DNA of 64,000 bases from Myxacorys californica WJT36-NPBG1 (lineage in GTDB: Bacteria > Cyanobacteriota > Cyanobacteriia > Leptolyngbyales > Leptolyngbyaceae), in NCBI GenBank assembly GCA_019359315.1, contig JAHHHO010000010.1:1-64000 (forward strand), read 5' to 3'. The notes under the pieces were generated by a model. It had not been told where the DNA came from. It saw only the letters and a list, made by a program, of their open reading frames with translations, and made no database searches. Made by a program: the position numbers and the translations under genes. Positions 9,253 to 19,238 of this stretch are shown piece after piece (position 1 is the stretch's first letter; every line of letters starts with the position of its first letter).

Positions 9253-10832
9253 TCATCCTCCAATCCCAGCAATTGCTGATCGAGCGCCGCTAATCGCGAT
9301 CGCACCACGTCTTCCGACAAAATGCGCTTCCGCAGTGCGTCACTCAGCGCATTTTTCTCAGCCAGCAGCAACCGCCGCCGTACTGCTTCAAATCGAGGTT
9401 CTGCTCGGCGTCCCTTTTCTTCGCGCTGATTGTAGAAATCTCTCAGCGATCGTTCTGCGGCAGCGACCTTAACCTGATAGCCCGATCGCATCTCTTCGTA
9501 GATTGATTTGGCTAAAACACCTGCTTTAAGCAAGGTGTCTAATTCATCTTGGGCAGCTTTAGCGGTCATTAGCTGAGACTGTAATCCTTCGATCCACTGC
9601 TGTGTCGGAGACACATGCGATAGCTGCAAACGCTGCACAAACAAGGGCAAACTCAGCGCCTGTCCCATCAAAGAGAGCAGAACCACCCCAAATACGATCG
9701 CAATTAATGCCTCTCGCCCCGGTAGCGATCCCGGCAAACTCAACACCAAGGCCATCGACAGCGATCCCTTAATATTTCCAAGAAATAAAACGTGTCGCCA
9801 CTTGAGCGGTACAGGACGGTCAAACTTGCTGACAAGAGCTAAGAGCGGATAAACTGCCAAAAATCGTCCCATTTGATACGCCAGAACTGCAAGCAGGACA
9901 GCAGGCAATGTTCTCCATAAGGTCGGCAAACTCAGTTCCAGTCCAATCAGTAAAAAAATAAAGGTGTTGACGCCAAACCCGGCATACTCCCAGAAGCTCA
10001 ACACCGTGATCCGACTTGAAGCAGACACCCGGCTCGATCGCTCTAAATTGCCAATGAGCAACCCCGCCACGACAACCGCAACGACCCCTGAAACGCCTAA
10101 AAGCTGACCCAATTGAAAGGCACTGAGCGCGATCGCAACCGTCAACAAAATACTACTAAGCGGATCATCATCAGACCGGACGTACAGCCCAATGCCTAAA
10201 TATCCAAGAGCGATCCCGACGACTAACCCACCGACCATCACAACCAATAGTTCTTGAATGCCCTCAAAAACGGTGACGCTCCCGGTGGCATTAAATTTAA
10301 GGATTAAACTAAATAAAACTAGAGCAATTCCATCATTAAAGAGACTTTCGCCTTCTACAATCGTGATTAGCCGCGATGGAACCGAGATTTCCTTAAACAC
10401 TGCAATCACTGAAACCGTATCCGTAACGGCAAGAATGACGCCGACCAGTAGAGCAGGAATCCATTCCAAACTTAACCCAAACTTCAGTCCAACTGCCGTT
10501 ACCCCAGCGGCTATCACAACTCCTGGGCCCGCAAGTAACAAAATTGGCTTTAATGTGCTGCGAAGTCGGCTAATGTCAGTATTAATGGCCGCTTCAAACA
10601 GCAGAATCGGCAGAAACAGATTAATGATGAGTGAGGAATCCAATCCAATGCGACTGGGCAAAAACTCCGCGATCGCGAGTCCTGCCAATACCAAACCCGT
10701 CGTATAGGGCAACTGCAATCGACGGGACAAGAGAGCTACGATGGTTGCCACGAGCAACAGAATAATTAAAACCGTCACCAGTTCCGCAAACCGCCCTTGG
10801 TCACTTCCAACTATCGCAATTAACTGTGTCAT
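9249..10832 (-). CDS. CPA1-family cation:proton antiporter (NhaP-like)
   Basis: About 527 residues with 11-12 predicted membrane segments between residues about 15 and 410, then a charged cytosolic tail rich in Arg and Glu. Conserved family elements are LFEAAINTD, VTDTVSVIAVF (the region with the transport Asp), GESLFNDGIALVLF and SLSMALVLSLP. It would exchange Na+ or K+ for H+. The specificity is not readable. ATG 10832 is favoured because the protein then starts just before the first membrane helix. An in-frame ATG at 10886 would add 18 charged residues. It overlaps the TrkA-like gene by 4 bp at the 3' ends. Confidence 0.88.
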   Translation of the reverse strand: MTQLIAIVGSDQGRFAELVTVLIILLLVATIVALLSRRLQLPYTTGLVLAGLAIAEFLPSRIGLDSSLIINLFLPILLFEAAINTDISRLRSTLKPILLLAGPGVVIAAGVTAVGLKFGLSLEWIPALLVGVILAVTDTVSVIAVFKEISVPSRLITIVEGESLFNDGIALVLFSLILKFNATGSVTVFEGIQELLVVMVGGLVVGIALGYLGIGLYVRSDDDPLSSILLTVAIALSAFQLGQLLGVSGVVAVVVAGLLIGNLERSSRVSASSRITVLSFWEYAGFGVNTFIFLLIGLELSLPTLWRTLPAVLLAVLAYQMGRFLAVYPLLALVSKFDRPVPLKWRHVLFLGNIKGSLSMALVLSLPGSLPGREALIAIVFGVVLLSLMGQALSLPLFVQRLQLSHVSPTQQWIEGLQSQLMTAKAAQDELDTLLKAGVLAKSIYEEMRSGYQVKVAAAERSLRDFYNQREEKGRRAEPRFEAVRRRLLLAEKNALSDALRKRILSEDVVRSRLAALDQQLLGLEDD

Positions 10833-10890
10833 AACCTTGTGACTTCTATCCCCGCGATTGTCTCTACTGACCTTACCTGGTTTCATACTG

Positions 10891-10915
10891 ATCTCTATAA
10901 GATCGATATAGAGAT
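10891..10915. promoter_or_regulatory. Perfect 9-bp inverted repeat between the antiporter gene and argD
   Basis: ATCTCTATA (10891-10899) and TATAGAGAT (10907-10915) flank a 7-base spacer. It lies in the divergent intergenic region. The size and symmetry suit a dimeric repressor operator. The regulator is unknown. Confidence 0.45.
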
Positions 10916-11009
10916 TTTGATCCGCCTTTCCCGCACAGGAGGAACTCCTCTACACTGTGCATACTGAAGTTCTCGATTTTCACCTTCAATTTATTAAGGA
11001 ATTAAATCA

Positions 11010-12269
11010 GTGAGTCCAGAAATCCTTGTCAAAACCCCTTCAACGTCCAGCTCTTTCACTAAAACTGAGTTTGACGAATACGTGATGAAAACCTACGGAC
11101 GGTTTCCGTTAGTCCTAGAACGAGGACAAGGTTGCCACGTATGGGATGACCAAGGACGAGAATATCTGGATTTTGTCGCAGGCATTGCCACCTGCACACT
11201 AGGGCATGCGCATCCGGCGATGGTTGCTGCCGTTACCGAACAGATTCAAACCCTACATCACGTCTCAAACCTTTACTATGTCCGGCAACAAGGCGAATTA
11301 GCCAAATGGCTCGTTCAGCATTCCTGCGCCGATCGCGCCTTTTTCTGCAACTCCGGAGCCGAAGCAAACGAAGGTGCAATTAAACTCGCTCGAAAGTATG
11401 GGCATACCGTTCTCAATATCGAGAATCCGATTATCCTCACGGCCCAGGCGAGTTTCCACGGACGTACCCTCGCCACTATCACGGCAACCGGGCAGCCTAA
11501 ATATCAGAAGGACTTTAATCCTCTAGTGCCAGGATTTCACTACGTCCCGTACAACGATATTGCGACGTTAGAGAACGCGGTCGCGGATCTCGATCGGGAT
11601 CCGCGCCAAGTCGCCGCCATTCTTCTCGAAGGGTTGCAAGGAGAAGGCGGTGTTCGTCCCGGAGATCGCACCTACTTTCAGCGCATCCGTGAGATTTGCG
11701 ATCAAACTGGCATTCTTCTAATCCTGGATGAAGTTCAAGTCGGTATGGGCCGCACAGGCTCTTGGTGGGGTTACGAGAATCTGGGTATTGAGCCGGACGT
11801 TTTCACTTCTGCTAAAGGATTAGGGGGTGGAATTCCGATCGGGGCAATGCTGTGCAAATCCTTTTGCGACGTATTCCAGCCTGGAGATCATGCCAGCACG
11901 TTTGGCGGAAATCCGTTCGCTTGTGGAGTCGCCTTGGCAGTTTGTCAAACGTTAGAAAAAGAAAACATTTTGGCAAATGTTCGAGAACAAGGTGAGCATC
12001 TCAGATCGGGGTTGAAGCAGATCGCCGAGAAGTTTCCAACCCTCGTAGCAGAGGTTCGGGGCTGGGGCTTAATCAACGGCATGGAACTTCATGCAGAGGC
12101 AAGCTTAACGTCGGCTGATATCGTCAAAGCGGCAATGCAAGAAGGTGTTTTACTCGTTCCCGCAGGTCCAAAAGTTGTTCGGTTTGTGCCGCCTCTGATT
12201 GTAACGGCTGAAGAAGTCGAGCAGGTTTTACAGTCTATTGATGGCGCCCTTTCGACCTTATCTGCCTAA
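11010..12269 (+). CDS. argD: Acetylornithine aminotransferase
   Basis: ArgD is a class III pyridoxal-phosphate aminotransferase that makes N-acetylornithine from N-acetylglutamate semialdehyde in arginine synthesis. In the 419-residue protein, [20 protein letters not shown] is the cofactor phosphate region and [15 protein letters not shown] holds the PLP-ring Asp. The Schiff-base Lys is in [16 protein letters not shown], and [10 protein letters not shown] follows. Translation begins at GTG 11010 with TAAGGA upstream. The first 20 residues are a variable extension. Another arginine gene, argH, is at the right edge but is not linked. Confidence 0.95.
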   Translation: MSPEILVKTPSTSSSFTKTEFDEYVMKTYGRFPLVLERGQGCHVWDDQGREYLDFVAGIATCTLGHAHPAMVAAVTEQIQTLHHVSNLYYVRQQGELAKWLVQHSCADRAFFCNSGAEANEGAIKLARKYGHTVLNIENPIILTAQASFHGRTLATITATGQPKYQKDFNPLVPGFHYVPYNDIATLENAVADLDRDPRQVAAILLEGLQGEGGVRPGDRTYFQRIREICDQTGILLILDEVQVGMGRTGSWWGYENLGIEPDVFTSAKGLGGGIPIGAMLCKSFCDVFQPGDHASTFGGNPFACGVALAVCQTLEKENILANVREQGEHLRSGLKQIAEKFPTLVAEVRGWGLINGMELHAEASLTSADIVKAAMQEGVLLVPAGPKVVRFVPPLIVTAEEVEQVLQSIDGALSTLSA

Positions 12270-12288
12270 TTCGTCTTATTTTTTGTTC

Positions 12289-12314
12289 TTGACAAGGGCA
12301 AGACTTGGTAGAAT
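12289..12314 (+). promoter_or_regulatory. Putative sigma-70 promoter of rpmB
   Basis: TTGACA at 12289-12294 and TAGAAT at 12309-12314, about 46 bases before the rpmB start. The 14-base spacing is shorter than optimal. The -10 shape (TAGAAT) is common in cyanobacteria, so the -35 assignment is the weaker part. Confidence 0.4.
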
Positions 12315-12360
12315 AGAAAGCTGTACGCAAAATTTGTGTTTACGCAACTCGGAGATTACT

Positions 12361-12597
12361 ATGGCGCGGAAATGTCAACTCACTGGTAAGAAGGCAAACA
12401 ACGCCTTTGCTATCTCTCACTCTCACCGCCGGACTAAAAAGCTGCAAGAAGTCAATTTGCAGTGGAAACGCATTTGGTGGGAATCTGGCAATCGTTGGGT
12501 TAAACTGCGGCTCTCGACTAAGGCAATCAAAACACTAGAGCACAAAAGCTTGGATGTATTTGCAAAAGAAGCAGGCATCGATTTGAGCCGTCTGTAA
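12361..12597 (+). CDS. rpmB: 50S ribosomal protein L28
   Basis: A 78-residue basic protein starting [22 protein letters not shown], the classical L28 N-terminus. It is followed by [15 protein letters not shown] and a C-terminal [16 protein letters not shown]. It is a structural component of the large ribosomal subunit. GGAG lies upstream of ATG 12361. It appears to be a single-gene transcription unit with its own promoter and a downstream terminator. Confidence 0.97.
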   Translation: MARKCQLTGKKANNAFAISHSHRRTKKLQEVNLQWKRIWWESGNRWVKLRLSTKAIKTLEHKSLDVFAKEAGIDLSRL

Positions 12598-12979
12598 GAT
12601 TTTTTGCAAAACAGACCTTTTGCGATCGTTAATCTTGACGCTGAGAAAACTAATTCTCCGAGCCTGACTCAGATATTGATGCAGGTCTATATTGAAAAAA
12701 CTGGGGTAGCAGTGATAGCACTAGCCCCAGTTTTTTATTGGAAGTTTTAGGCACTAAAACTTTTCAGTCTCTGATCGAAAAGAGGAGTCAGATGGGTAAC
12801 ATGAGTCCATTCATATCTGTGCGTCAAATTTTTTAGGCAAGTTTTATGAGCGCTTTAGCTCAGATCCCTTTTTATCACTTGAATTGTAAAGCCTTCTTGA
12901 ACCGATCAAATCGCTCCGCCGTTCCCGCAGAGTAATCATTCTGACTCGTATATTTCTGGTTAACCTCAGTTCTGAGTGA
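12598..12979. other. Intergenic region between rpmB and hpsA
   Basis: There are 382 bases with one clear feature, the hairpin terminator at 12695-12736. The remaining roughly 240 bases before hpsA hold no open frame or repeat that I can support and presumably carry the hps promoter. Confidence 0.5.
12695..12736 (+). terminator. Intrinsic terminator downstream of rpmB
   Basis: AAAAAACTGGGG (12695-12706) pairs with CCCCAGTTTTTT (12725-12736). An inner AGTG/CACT pairing extends the stem. The A-run/T-run layout could terminate in both directions. Confidence 0.8.
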
Positions 12980-15900
12980 ATGAAGACAGTAGTTTTTCTC
13001 ACTCAGTCAAAATCGCTTCCGCATCGTCTCTCTCGTGCTAAAACAGCAGCCATGTCACACCGCAAACTCGCTCAAGCAATTCAGGGACTATTCCGCCAAA
13101 GTTGGAGACTCTATCGATCTCTAACCAAAACCCTCATCAATTGGATTCTCCGAACTGCACTCTCTAATCAGCGTCGAGGAAGAGTCGCAACGGCTGGTTT
13201 TGTGTTGCCAACCACAGTGTTGCTCATTCTGGTCGTGGCACTGACCGTTGGTGCGCTCACCTTCCGGGCTTACAACCGCAACACTCAAGTCATTGGTGAA
13301 GCACAGCAGAGAGTCATTTATAATGCGGCGACCCCAGCGATCGATCGGGCACGCTCTAAATTGGAGTTTTTGTTTGACTCCAACCGCGACACCCGATACC
13401 CCGGTGGTGTACCTGGTGAGAGCTTACTTTACAACATGCTGCTTAACGATGGCTCTGGTGGCATTGTCCAGCTTCCCGTGCAAGACGAGAACGGCAATCC
13501 AATTGACGCTTACAAATTGCCCGATGAGCAACGAATAGATCTTAATGGCGATACGAAAAAGGATAATGCCTGGACTTACCGTACTGACCTCGACAGCGAT
13601 GGAAAAGCAGATGCAACGGTTGTCTACTCAGTTACCTTCAAAACTCCTACTCCTCAAGAAACGCCGACACAACGAAGTACAAGTGAACAATTACTTTCCT
13701 TAAAAGACACTGAAAAAGCGGCTCAGTTAATTGTTCGCCATGGCCCGTTAAGTAATGATCTTAAAGCAATTGGCTGTGGAACAAGTAATAGCGGAAACAA
13801 CGCACCAGAAGGCGGATGGTTTGAAGATAGCAGCAATACTTCAACGCTTCTGAAAAATTTTCAAGTTGATGCCCTAGTCATTCCAGACAGCGCAAAATCA
13901 ACCGCTGTCACTCTAGAACTGCACCAAGATCGCCGCATTAATCGAGGCAACAAATGGGGAGCTTGGTTTCGTAATGATCTAGAAATTTATCCAGGTCAGC
14001 TGTTCAATTGGAACGGGGCAATGCATACCGAAGGAAGCTTAATCCTTGGCGAGAATGGCAAGCTCAATGCTCATCTGGTCAGTGGTAAAAACTCTTGTGT
14101 CTATAACCCAGCTTCTAACTCCGAGATTACAGTTACAAACTACGTCGAAAATAAACAGACGTTGTTTCAAGGTGTTGTAATGGCTGGAACAACAAGGGAC
14201 AACGACACTTCTGGATCGTCAAACATTTATATTCACGGAACCAATACCGCGAAGGCTCTGACTAATGTTAGTGATTCTGTTAAAGGCGACATTACTCCTA
14301 TTGATATTTCGATCAATCCAAACAAGATTCTGACAGAAGATGGCTATACCAATCGAAACAATGGTAACAACACTGATCTACAAACATGGGACACAGGCAA
14401 TAAATTCAAAGATTCAGACCTAGGAAAACGCATCAGAAACGTGACTGAGAAAGCGCCTTATATTGATGACCTTTACCGCGCTGACGATCGCTGGGGTCCG
14501 AAATATAGGTACGACAACAACAACAACGGGCAAATTCCTCCCGGCAAGAAAGTAGGCGACCCGATCGTTGGGAATGAATACTCTCGACTGACTCTGCAAG
14601 ATCCGCCCTCTACGGCTGTGGACAGTGAGGGTGCTGTCGGTTTAGATGGGTACTGGGAGCGTCGTGCCAGAAGCAAAGGATTACGAATTCTAGTGGGTGA
14701 AAGACTAGAGTTGGGAAATCTCAATACCTGGTTTGCTCCAAAGCAGAACTCTTCTGGAAACAATGACTACATTGAAGCAGGAGAAACCGAAGGCGATCCG
14801 TTGTATCCACCCACTGTTAAACCTTACCCTGTGCTGCCAGGAGCAACGGTAAAGCACATTGACGTGCAGCGACGGTCGCTAAGAGATAATGTGTCAGCCG
14901 CACAAGCCACGGCGATCTATCACTTCAATGTCAGCGAAAACAAAGATTACCCCGTCGCCTGTCTTGCAACGACGGCTCATCCGGGCACACCCACAACCTT
15001 ACGGCGATCGATCAACTTTTTGCCGACCAAGTTTGCAACGGGAGGCGACAAGGATATTTCAACCTTTGAGTTTCTAGGAACGAATCTCTTCGTCGGTCAA
15101 GGCTCCAACGGTTGGGAATTTAACCCGCCTGCCAACACTGCTGCCCAGTTTGAGCAAGCGATGAATTCTGATAGCGCTTTACGCAAAGCATTATCTAACC
15201 TTGCTCATTTCGCTGGCGATCCAGATGGCGCGTATCCACCTAAAACAGGCGACTCAAAGGCTCATCCCTACCCTGCCTTAACGATGTGGGGCAACTTCTC
15301 CAACTTGAGAAGAGTGATAAACAGGCTAGAGGCTGGCACTAGTTATGCAAGTCTCAGTATTGCAGATAAGACTTATCTCCAAACGGCGGCTTGTACACTA
15401 GGGGTTTTGGCGTACAACATTGATGGGATCCAGCAATTCGACCCATCTAATCCAAACAATGATTTGAAGCCAGACAGAGATCCGATCCCGGCACTGAATG
15501 CAAACGGTAGAGTTTTGTCAGATTTAGCGGCGCGGCTCTTTGGGCTGATGGATGGCGTAGTCACAAGTGCGGAAAGCGAGGTGCTGCCGAAGTCGCAGTT
15601 AAGCACCTACAACTACGACCCAAATGGCGATTATCAAGGGCTTGGAGCCTACAATCCAAGAGACTACTACAACGTTCCACCGGAAGCCTTTATTGGGGTA
15701 CTAAAGCGACAAATCGCTGCTACGACTAACTCAGATGTTGAGAACGATCCAAGAATTCGCATGGCTGAATTAATCATGCTGCACCACCAAATTCGACGCG
15801 ATCGTACCTTCGGCTTCCGACCTTCTCCCGCTTTCGGAGAGTATGTCGTCAACTTCCAAACCGGATTCTATCCCGTCTTTCCAACTGCCTGCGACCCCGA

Positions 15901-18367
15901 TGAGTTTACGTTTGGTGACAAGCTTCCCAATTTTTCTTCTGACGCCTTTGGTAATGATCCGGACGGTGTAGCTGGACGGGCTACTTCTTCAGTCGCCCTG
16001 GATGGAAAGCGAGACAATAGTAGGATACCAAAACTGACTCACAGGACATTGGGTAGGTACAGATTGGCTATCTCGCGGCTTTGCGGAACCATTGATACCC
16101 GCAACTATGTGCCCGGAGATCTCTCTGACGATAAACGAGCAACGGTGCTACCAAAGTTTCCTGCCTTGTATTACATTTTTCCAGAAGAGAGCCATTCCCT
16201 TCTTGGCAGTAACGATACAACTCGGAAGTACGACCACCGGCAGCCTGACGGCACCTCACTTCCGGGTAATCCTGATGTTGAACCTTATGTTCAAGATAGC
16301 TATGTCAAAACCACTAGCTTCACCTTCAAGAGAATTTCGGAAGCAACTCCTGGACAAGCAGGTAAAAATAGAGCGCAGTATGCACAACCTGAGTCTGGTC
16401 TAAAACTCAGCAATATCCAAGTAACTAACGGGATTAATGGCGATCTTCTACCATCTGCTGACAGTAGTCGTCCTTACTCCAGCATTCCCAAGTCGTCTCC
16501 CCCTACATGGACTTCCACTGTTCCTTTTCCACTTCCAGACCGTTCTGTTAAAGAAATTGCATTGCAGCCTAGAAGTCTAAGCGATTGGAAGTTGCCTAAA
16601 GTATCTCAACCAAGCCTTCCAGCAGGCAGTTACCCCGCAAACTTTAAAACTTCAGGTCCATCTGCATCAAGCGGTGTAAATCTGCCAACCAACTTTATCC
16701 TAGCCCCTGCTTCTGCTCAGACCACTGATAGCGCCATTGTTACAGCAGTGCCATTCCTCGATCGCGCCTTCTTCGATGGTCGTCAGTATTTACTGACCCG
16801 CACCTTAGACATCGATTTAGGAATGCTAAGAGATAACGCGGCTGGCACAGCAAATGTTTGGCTGCCTGAAAGTGGTATGGTATATGCCTTCCGTGAAGAT
16901 GCTGTTCGTGAAGATGCCATTGACCGACCTGATTCGACATTGGGTATGGATCTAACGAATCCTGACGCGTCCAAGGATCCTGCTGTTGACGCACGAGGCA
17001 TTTCAGCAAAAGCAATTGACTTCTTGCCAGATCCAGAGCGCAGAAGCCACGGATTCAGATTGCGTAATGGGGCACAAGTCAAGCGCACTGATGGTCTGAT
17101 TGACGTGAAGAAAAACATCAGAGGGCTATCATTCTTTACGGATCAGCCTGTCTATATCCAAGGTGACTTTAACCTCCATCAAGACGGCACAGATACTATA
17201 CGTGGGGAAAATATTGAGGAGTTTACACAACGACTGTTTGACTCATCGAGCAGCGCTTACACAAAAGAGGAGTTTTACAACCGAGAGACTAAAGATGATC
17301 GTTTCGCTAAACCGACTCTAGACCGTTGGCGTCCTTCAGAAATTTTTGCTGACAGCATCTCGATTCTCTCAAGCAGTTTTTGCGATGGCAGCATTGCTGA
17401 CAGCTTCATTCAGCCTGGCACTAGATCTGGAACATTAGTCCCCGACTTTATACTGCCAGCAGCAGGTAGCGGCAGCCCTCCAACTGTAGGAGCGCTCAAT
17501 GCCGATCGAACCCGTTACAACAGATTTGGTTTGTATGGTCCTGGCTGTTCCTCCAACGGACGCACGTCGTTTCACAATCAAAACCGTCCTAAGTCACCTT
17601 TAGAAACTGGTTATGACTGGGTGCGAGAAAACTCTTCTCTTGTTACATACTCACAGCGATATATATCTCCAACAGGATCTACATCTACAACACAGAGCAG
17701 ATTGGACTACTGGCCAGATTACACATCGCCCATCAAAATTTCTCGCGCTGGTCAACCTGTAGTGGCAGGTCCTCAAGCTTTAGGCAGCCAACCAACTAGC
17801 CCTACAACTCCACAGCCTGTCAACAAACCACAGACTTATGCAGGAAGAGGTCTTACATACTTCACCATCGAGGAGAAAGACAAGGGAGCGCGTCTCATGA
17901 CGCCTAGTGAGACGAGAATTAATTCCATCATTGTGAGTGGTATTCATCCGTCTCGTAAAAACCAAGGCTATGGTGGACTTCATAACTTTCCACGCTTCCT
18001 TGAGAACTGGGAAGGCGGCAAAAAGGTATTCTTCGCTGGCTCTTTCCTACAGCTTAATTTTAGTAACTATGCGACTGCACCTTTCGAGACGGAAAGGTGG
18101 GAACCGGAAAATGCGGGCGTTGAGGTCGAGAGCGAGAGCATTCCTTATTACGAACCTCCCACCCGTTTTTGGGGATATGACGTAGGACTGCTCCTTAGTC
18201 CTGCGGGACCTGCTGCAAGCCGTTTCGTTACTTCTGATAAAAATCGCAGTGAATTTTATAGCGAACCCCCTGCAAACGATCCGTACATTGCCAAACTCTG
18301 TACGGCAGTGAAGGCCAGCACTGGAATTGTTCCAGCTGGGGTCACTGTTAACTGTCCGGGTAGCTAA
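12980..18367 (+). CDS. hpsA: Hormogonium polysaccharide biosynthesis protein HpsA
   Basis: A 1795-residue protein. Near the N-terminus a single hydrophobic segment (GFVLPTTVLLILVVALTVGA) is followed by AATPAIDRARSKLEF, the hallmark of the HpsA family and similar to a pseudopilin-like anchor. The rest is a large hydrophilic, Asn/Pro/Ser-rich, probably extracellular domain with Asp/Asn-rich turns. In Nostoc punctiforme HpsA is needed for secretion or deposition of the hormogonium polysaccharide and for gliding motility. Four pseudopilin-like genes follow directly, as in the hps locus. The start is uncertain: ATG 12980 is annotated, but ATG 13052 (MSHRKLAQAIQ) looks closer to the family N-terminus. 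Neither has a clear ribosome binding site. Confidence 0.85.
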   Translation: MKTVVFLTQSKSLPHRLSRAKTAAMSHRKLAQAIQGLFRQSWRLYRSLTKTLINWILRTALSNQRRGRVATAGFVLPTTVLLILVVALTVGALTFRAYNRNTQVIGEAQQRVIYNAATPAIDRARSKLEFLFDSNRDTRYPGGVPGESLLYNMLLNDGSGGIVQLPVQDENGNPIDAYKLPDEQRIDLNGDTKKDNAWTYRTDLDSDGKADATVVYSVTFKTPTPQETPTQRSTSEQLLSLKDTEKAAQLIVRHGPLSNDLKAIGCGTSNSGNNAPEGGWFEDSSNTSTLLKNFQVDALVIPDSAKSTAVTLELHQDRRINRGNKWGAWFRNDLEIYPGQLFNWNGAMHTEGSLILGENGKLNAHLVSGKNSCVYNPASNSEITVTNYVENKQTLFQGVVMAGTTRDNDTSGSSNIYIHGTNTAKALTNVSDSVKGDITPIDISINPNKILTEDGYTNRNNGNNTDLQTWDTGNKFKDSDLGKRIRNVTEKAPYIDDLYRADDRWGPKYRYDNNNNGQIPPGKKVGDPIVGNEYSRLTLQDPPSTAVDSEGAVGLDGYWERRARSKGLRILVGERLELGNLNTWFAPKQNSSGNNDYIEAGETEGDPLYPPTVKPYPVLPGATVKHIDVQRRSLRDNVSAAQATAIYHFNVSENKDYPVACLATTAHPGTPTTLRRSINFLPTKFATGGDKDISTFEFLGTNLFVGQGSNGWEFNPPANTAAQFEQAMNSDSALRKALSNLAHFAGDPDGAYPPKTGDSKAHPYPALTMWGNFSNLRRVINRLEAGTSYASLSIADKTYLQTAACTLGVLAYNIDGIQQFDPSNPNNDLKPDRDPIPALNANGRVLSDLAARLFGLMDGVVTSAESEVLPKSQLSTYNYDPNGDYQGLGAYNPRDYYNVPPEAFIGVLKRQIAATTNSDVENDPRIRMAELIMLHHQIRRDRTFGFRPSPAFGEYVVNFQTGFYPVFPTACDPDEFTFGDKLPNFSSDAFGNDPDGVAGRATSSVALDGKRDNSRIPKLTHRTLGRYRLAISRLCGTIDTRNYVPGDLSDDKRATVLPKFPALYYIFPEESHSLLGSNDTTRKYDHRQPDGTSLPGNPDVEPYVQDSYVKTTSFTFKRISEATPGQAGKNRAQYAQPESGLKLSNIQVTNGINGDLLPSADSSRPYSSIPKSSPPTWTSTVPFPLPDRSVKEIALQPRSLSDWKLPKVSQPSLPAGSYPANFKTSGPSASSGVNLPTNFILAPASAQTTDSAIVTAVPFLDRAFFDGRQYLLTRTLDIDLGMLRDNAAGTANVWLPESGMVYAFREDAVREDAIDRPDSTLGMDLTNPDASKDPAVDARGISAKAIDFLPDPERRSHGFRLRNGAQVKRTDGLIDVKKNIRGLSFFTDQPVYIQGDFNLHQDGTDTIRGENIEEFTQRLFDSSSSAYTKEEFYNRETKDDRFAKPTLDRWRPSEIFADSISILSSSFCDGSIADSFIQPGTRSGTLVPDFILPAAGSGSPPTVGALNADRTRYNRFGLYGPGCSSNGRTSFHNQNRPKSPLETGYDWVRENSSLVTYSQRYISPTGSTSTTQSRLDYWPDYTSPIKISRAGQPVVAGPQALGSQPTSPTTPQPVNKPQTYAGRGLTYFTIEEKDKGARLMTPSETRINSIIVSGIHPSRKNQGYGGLHNFPRFLENWEGGKKVFFAGSFLQLNFSNYATAPFETERWEPENAGVEVESESIPYYEPPTRFWGYDVGLLLSPAGPAASRFVTSDKNRSEFYSEPPANDPYIAKLCTAVKASTGIVPAGVTVNCPGS

Positions 18368-18386
18368 TAGTAAGCAGGAGTCTCAG

Positions 18387-19193
18387 ATGTCATTACGCAT
18401 TACTCACATAGGCAAGGCTATAGCTCCTGGCATAGCCTTACGGCTAGCACTTCAGTTGGTTCAGCGACGAGCGGTGAAACGCTCTGACGAAGGACTCACA
18501 CTCATTGAAGGGTTAGTCGCCATAATTGTCGTCACAATTACCGTTGTCAGCATTACTCCTCCCATTTTTTGGGCAACTGGCTCTCGTGTGCAGACCCGGA
18601 GAGCAGAGCAAGCCTTGCAACTTGCTCAAGGAGAAATTGATCGCGTCCGCGCTTTGGTCGAGCGGGACAAATTTGACCTTACTAATCTGCCTCCCGATGC
18701 AGGCACCGAAGAAGAAGTCCGCGCTGGCATTGCTGCACCAAATAGCGCTCAAGAAAACAAAGTTGTGACTGCAAACCCGTCATGCTCATCCAAAACTAAC
18801 GTATCGATTCCTGATGCTCAGAATAAGTACATTCAAGTCGATGTTGATCTGGATCAGAATGGCAATTGTGACGCCGATTTTCTTGTTCAAACCTTTCGTA
18901 GTCGAGGTCTCGATGCCAATGGTGCTGCGATCGCAGCAGGACAAAAGCCCGCAGGCTTTGTGATGGGAGTGAGAGTTTACTCTTTTGTTGCTAGAGAGAA
19001 CCTGAATGCAAATAAGGGTGAGAAAGAGCAAGTTAGCCTGAAAGGAACAACTGGACTTGGCAACCAGTTGCAACGTCCCCTTGCAGTTCTTTACTCCACG
19101 ATCGTGCCCAGTAACGCCAGTACGAATATGGATCTCTATAGAGCACTCTGCAAACCTACAAATACAGATCTTCAAGGTTCACGGAAGTGCTAA
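18387..19193 (+). CDS. hpsB: Type IV pilin-like pseudopilin, HpsB-like
   Basis: A 268-residue protein. ATG 18387 has AGGAG 6 bases upstream. After a roughly 35-residue basic leader comes the prepilin peptidase site and helix SDEG/LTLIEGLVAIIVVTIT, with Glu at mature position 5. The mature part has a long amphipathic helix (RRAEQALQLAQGEIDRVRAL) and a Cys-containing C-terminal domain. It would be processed by PilD and assembled into a pilus-like secretion filament. Its position right after hpsA suggests HpsB. The letter is assigned from gene order, not from a search. Confidence 0.75.
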   Translation: MSLRITHIGKAIAPGIALRLALQLVQRRAVKRSDEGLTLIEGLVAIIVVTITVVSITPPIFWATGSRVQTRRAEQALQLAQGEIDRVRALVERDKFDLTNLPPDAGTEEEVRAGIAAPNSAQENKVVTANPSCSSKTNVSIPDAQNKYIQVDVDLDQNGNCDADFLVQTFRSRGLDANGAAIAAGQKPAGFVMGVRVYSFVARENLNANKGEKEQVSLKGTTGLGNQLQRPLAVLYSTIVPSNASTNMDLYRALCKPTNTDLQGSRKC

Positions 19194-19238
19194 ACAGCTA
19201 CATGTTTTAGAGGTGAAATTCTATCAGAGATACCAACA

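Noticed and set aside
16068-17118. Several minus-strand frames within hpsA
   Set aside because: Shadow frames of a long coding region; no start signals or domain features.
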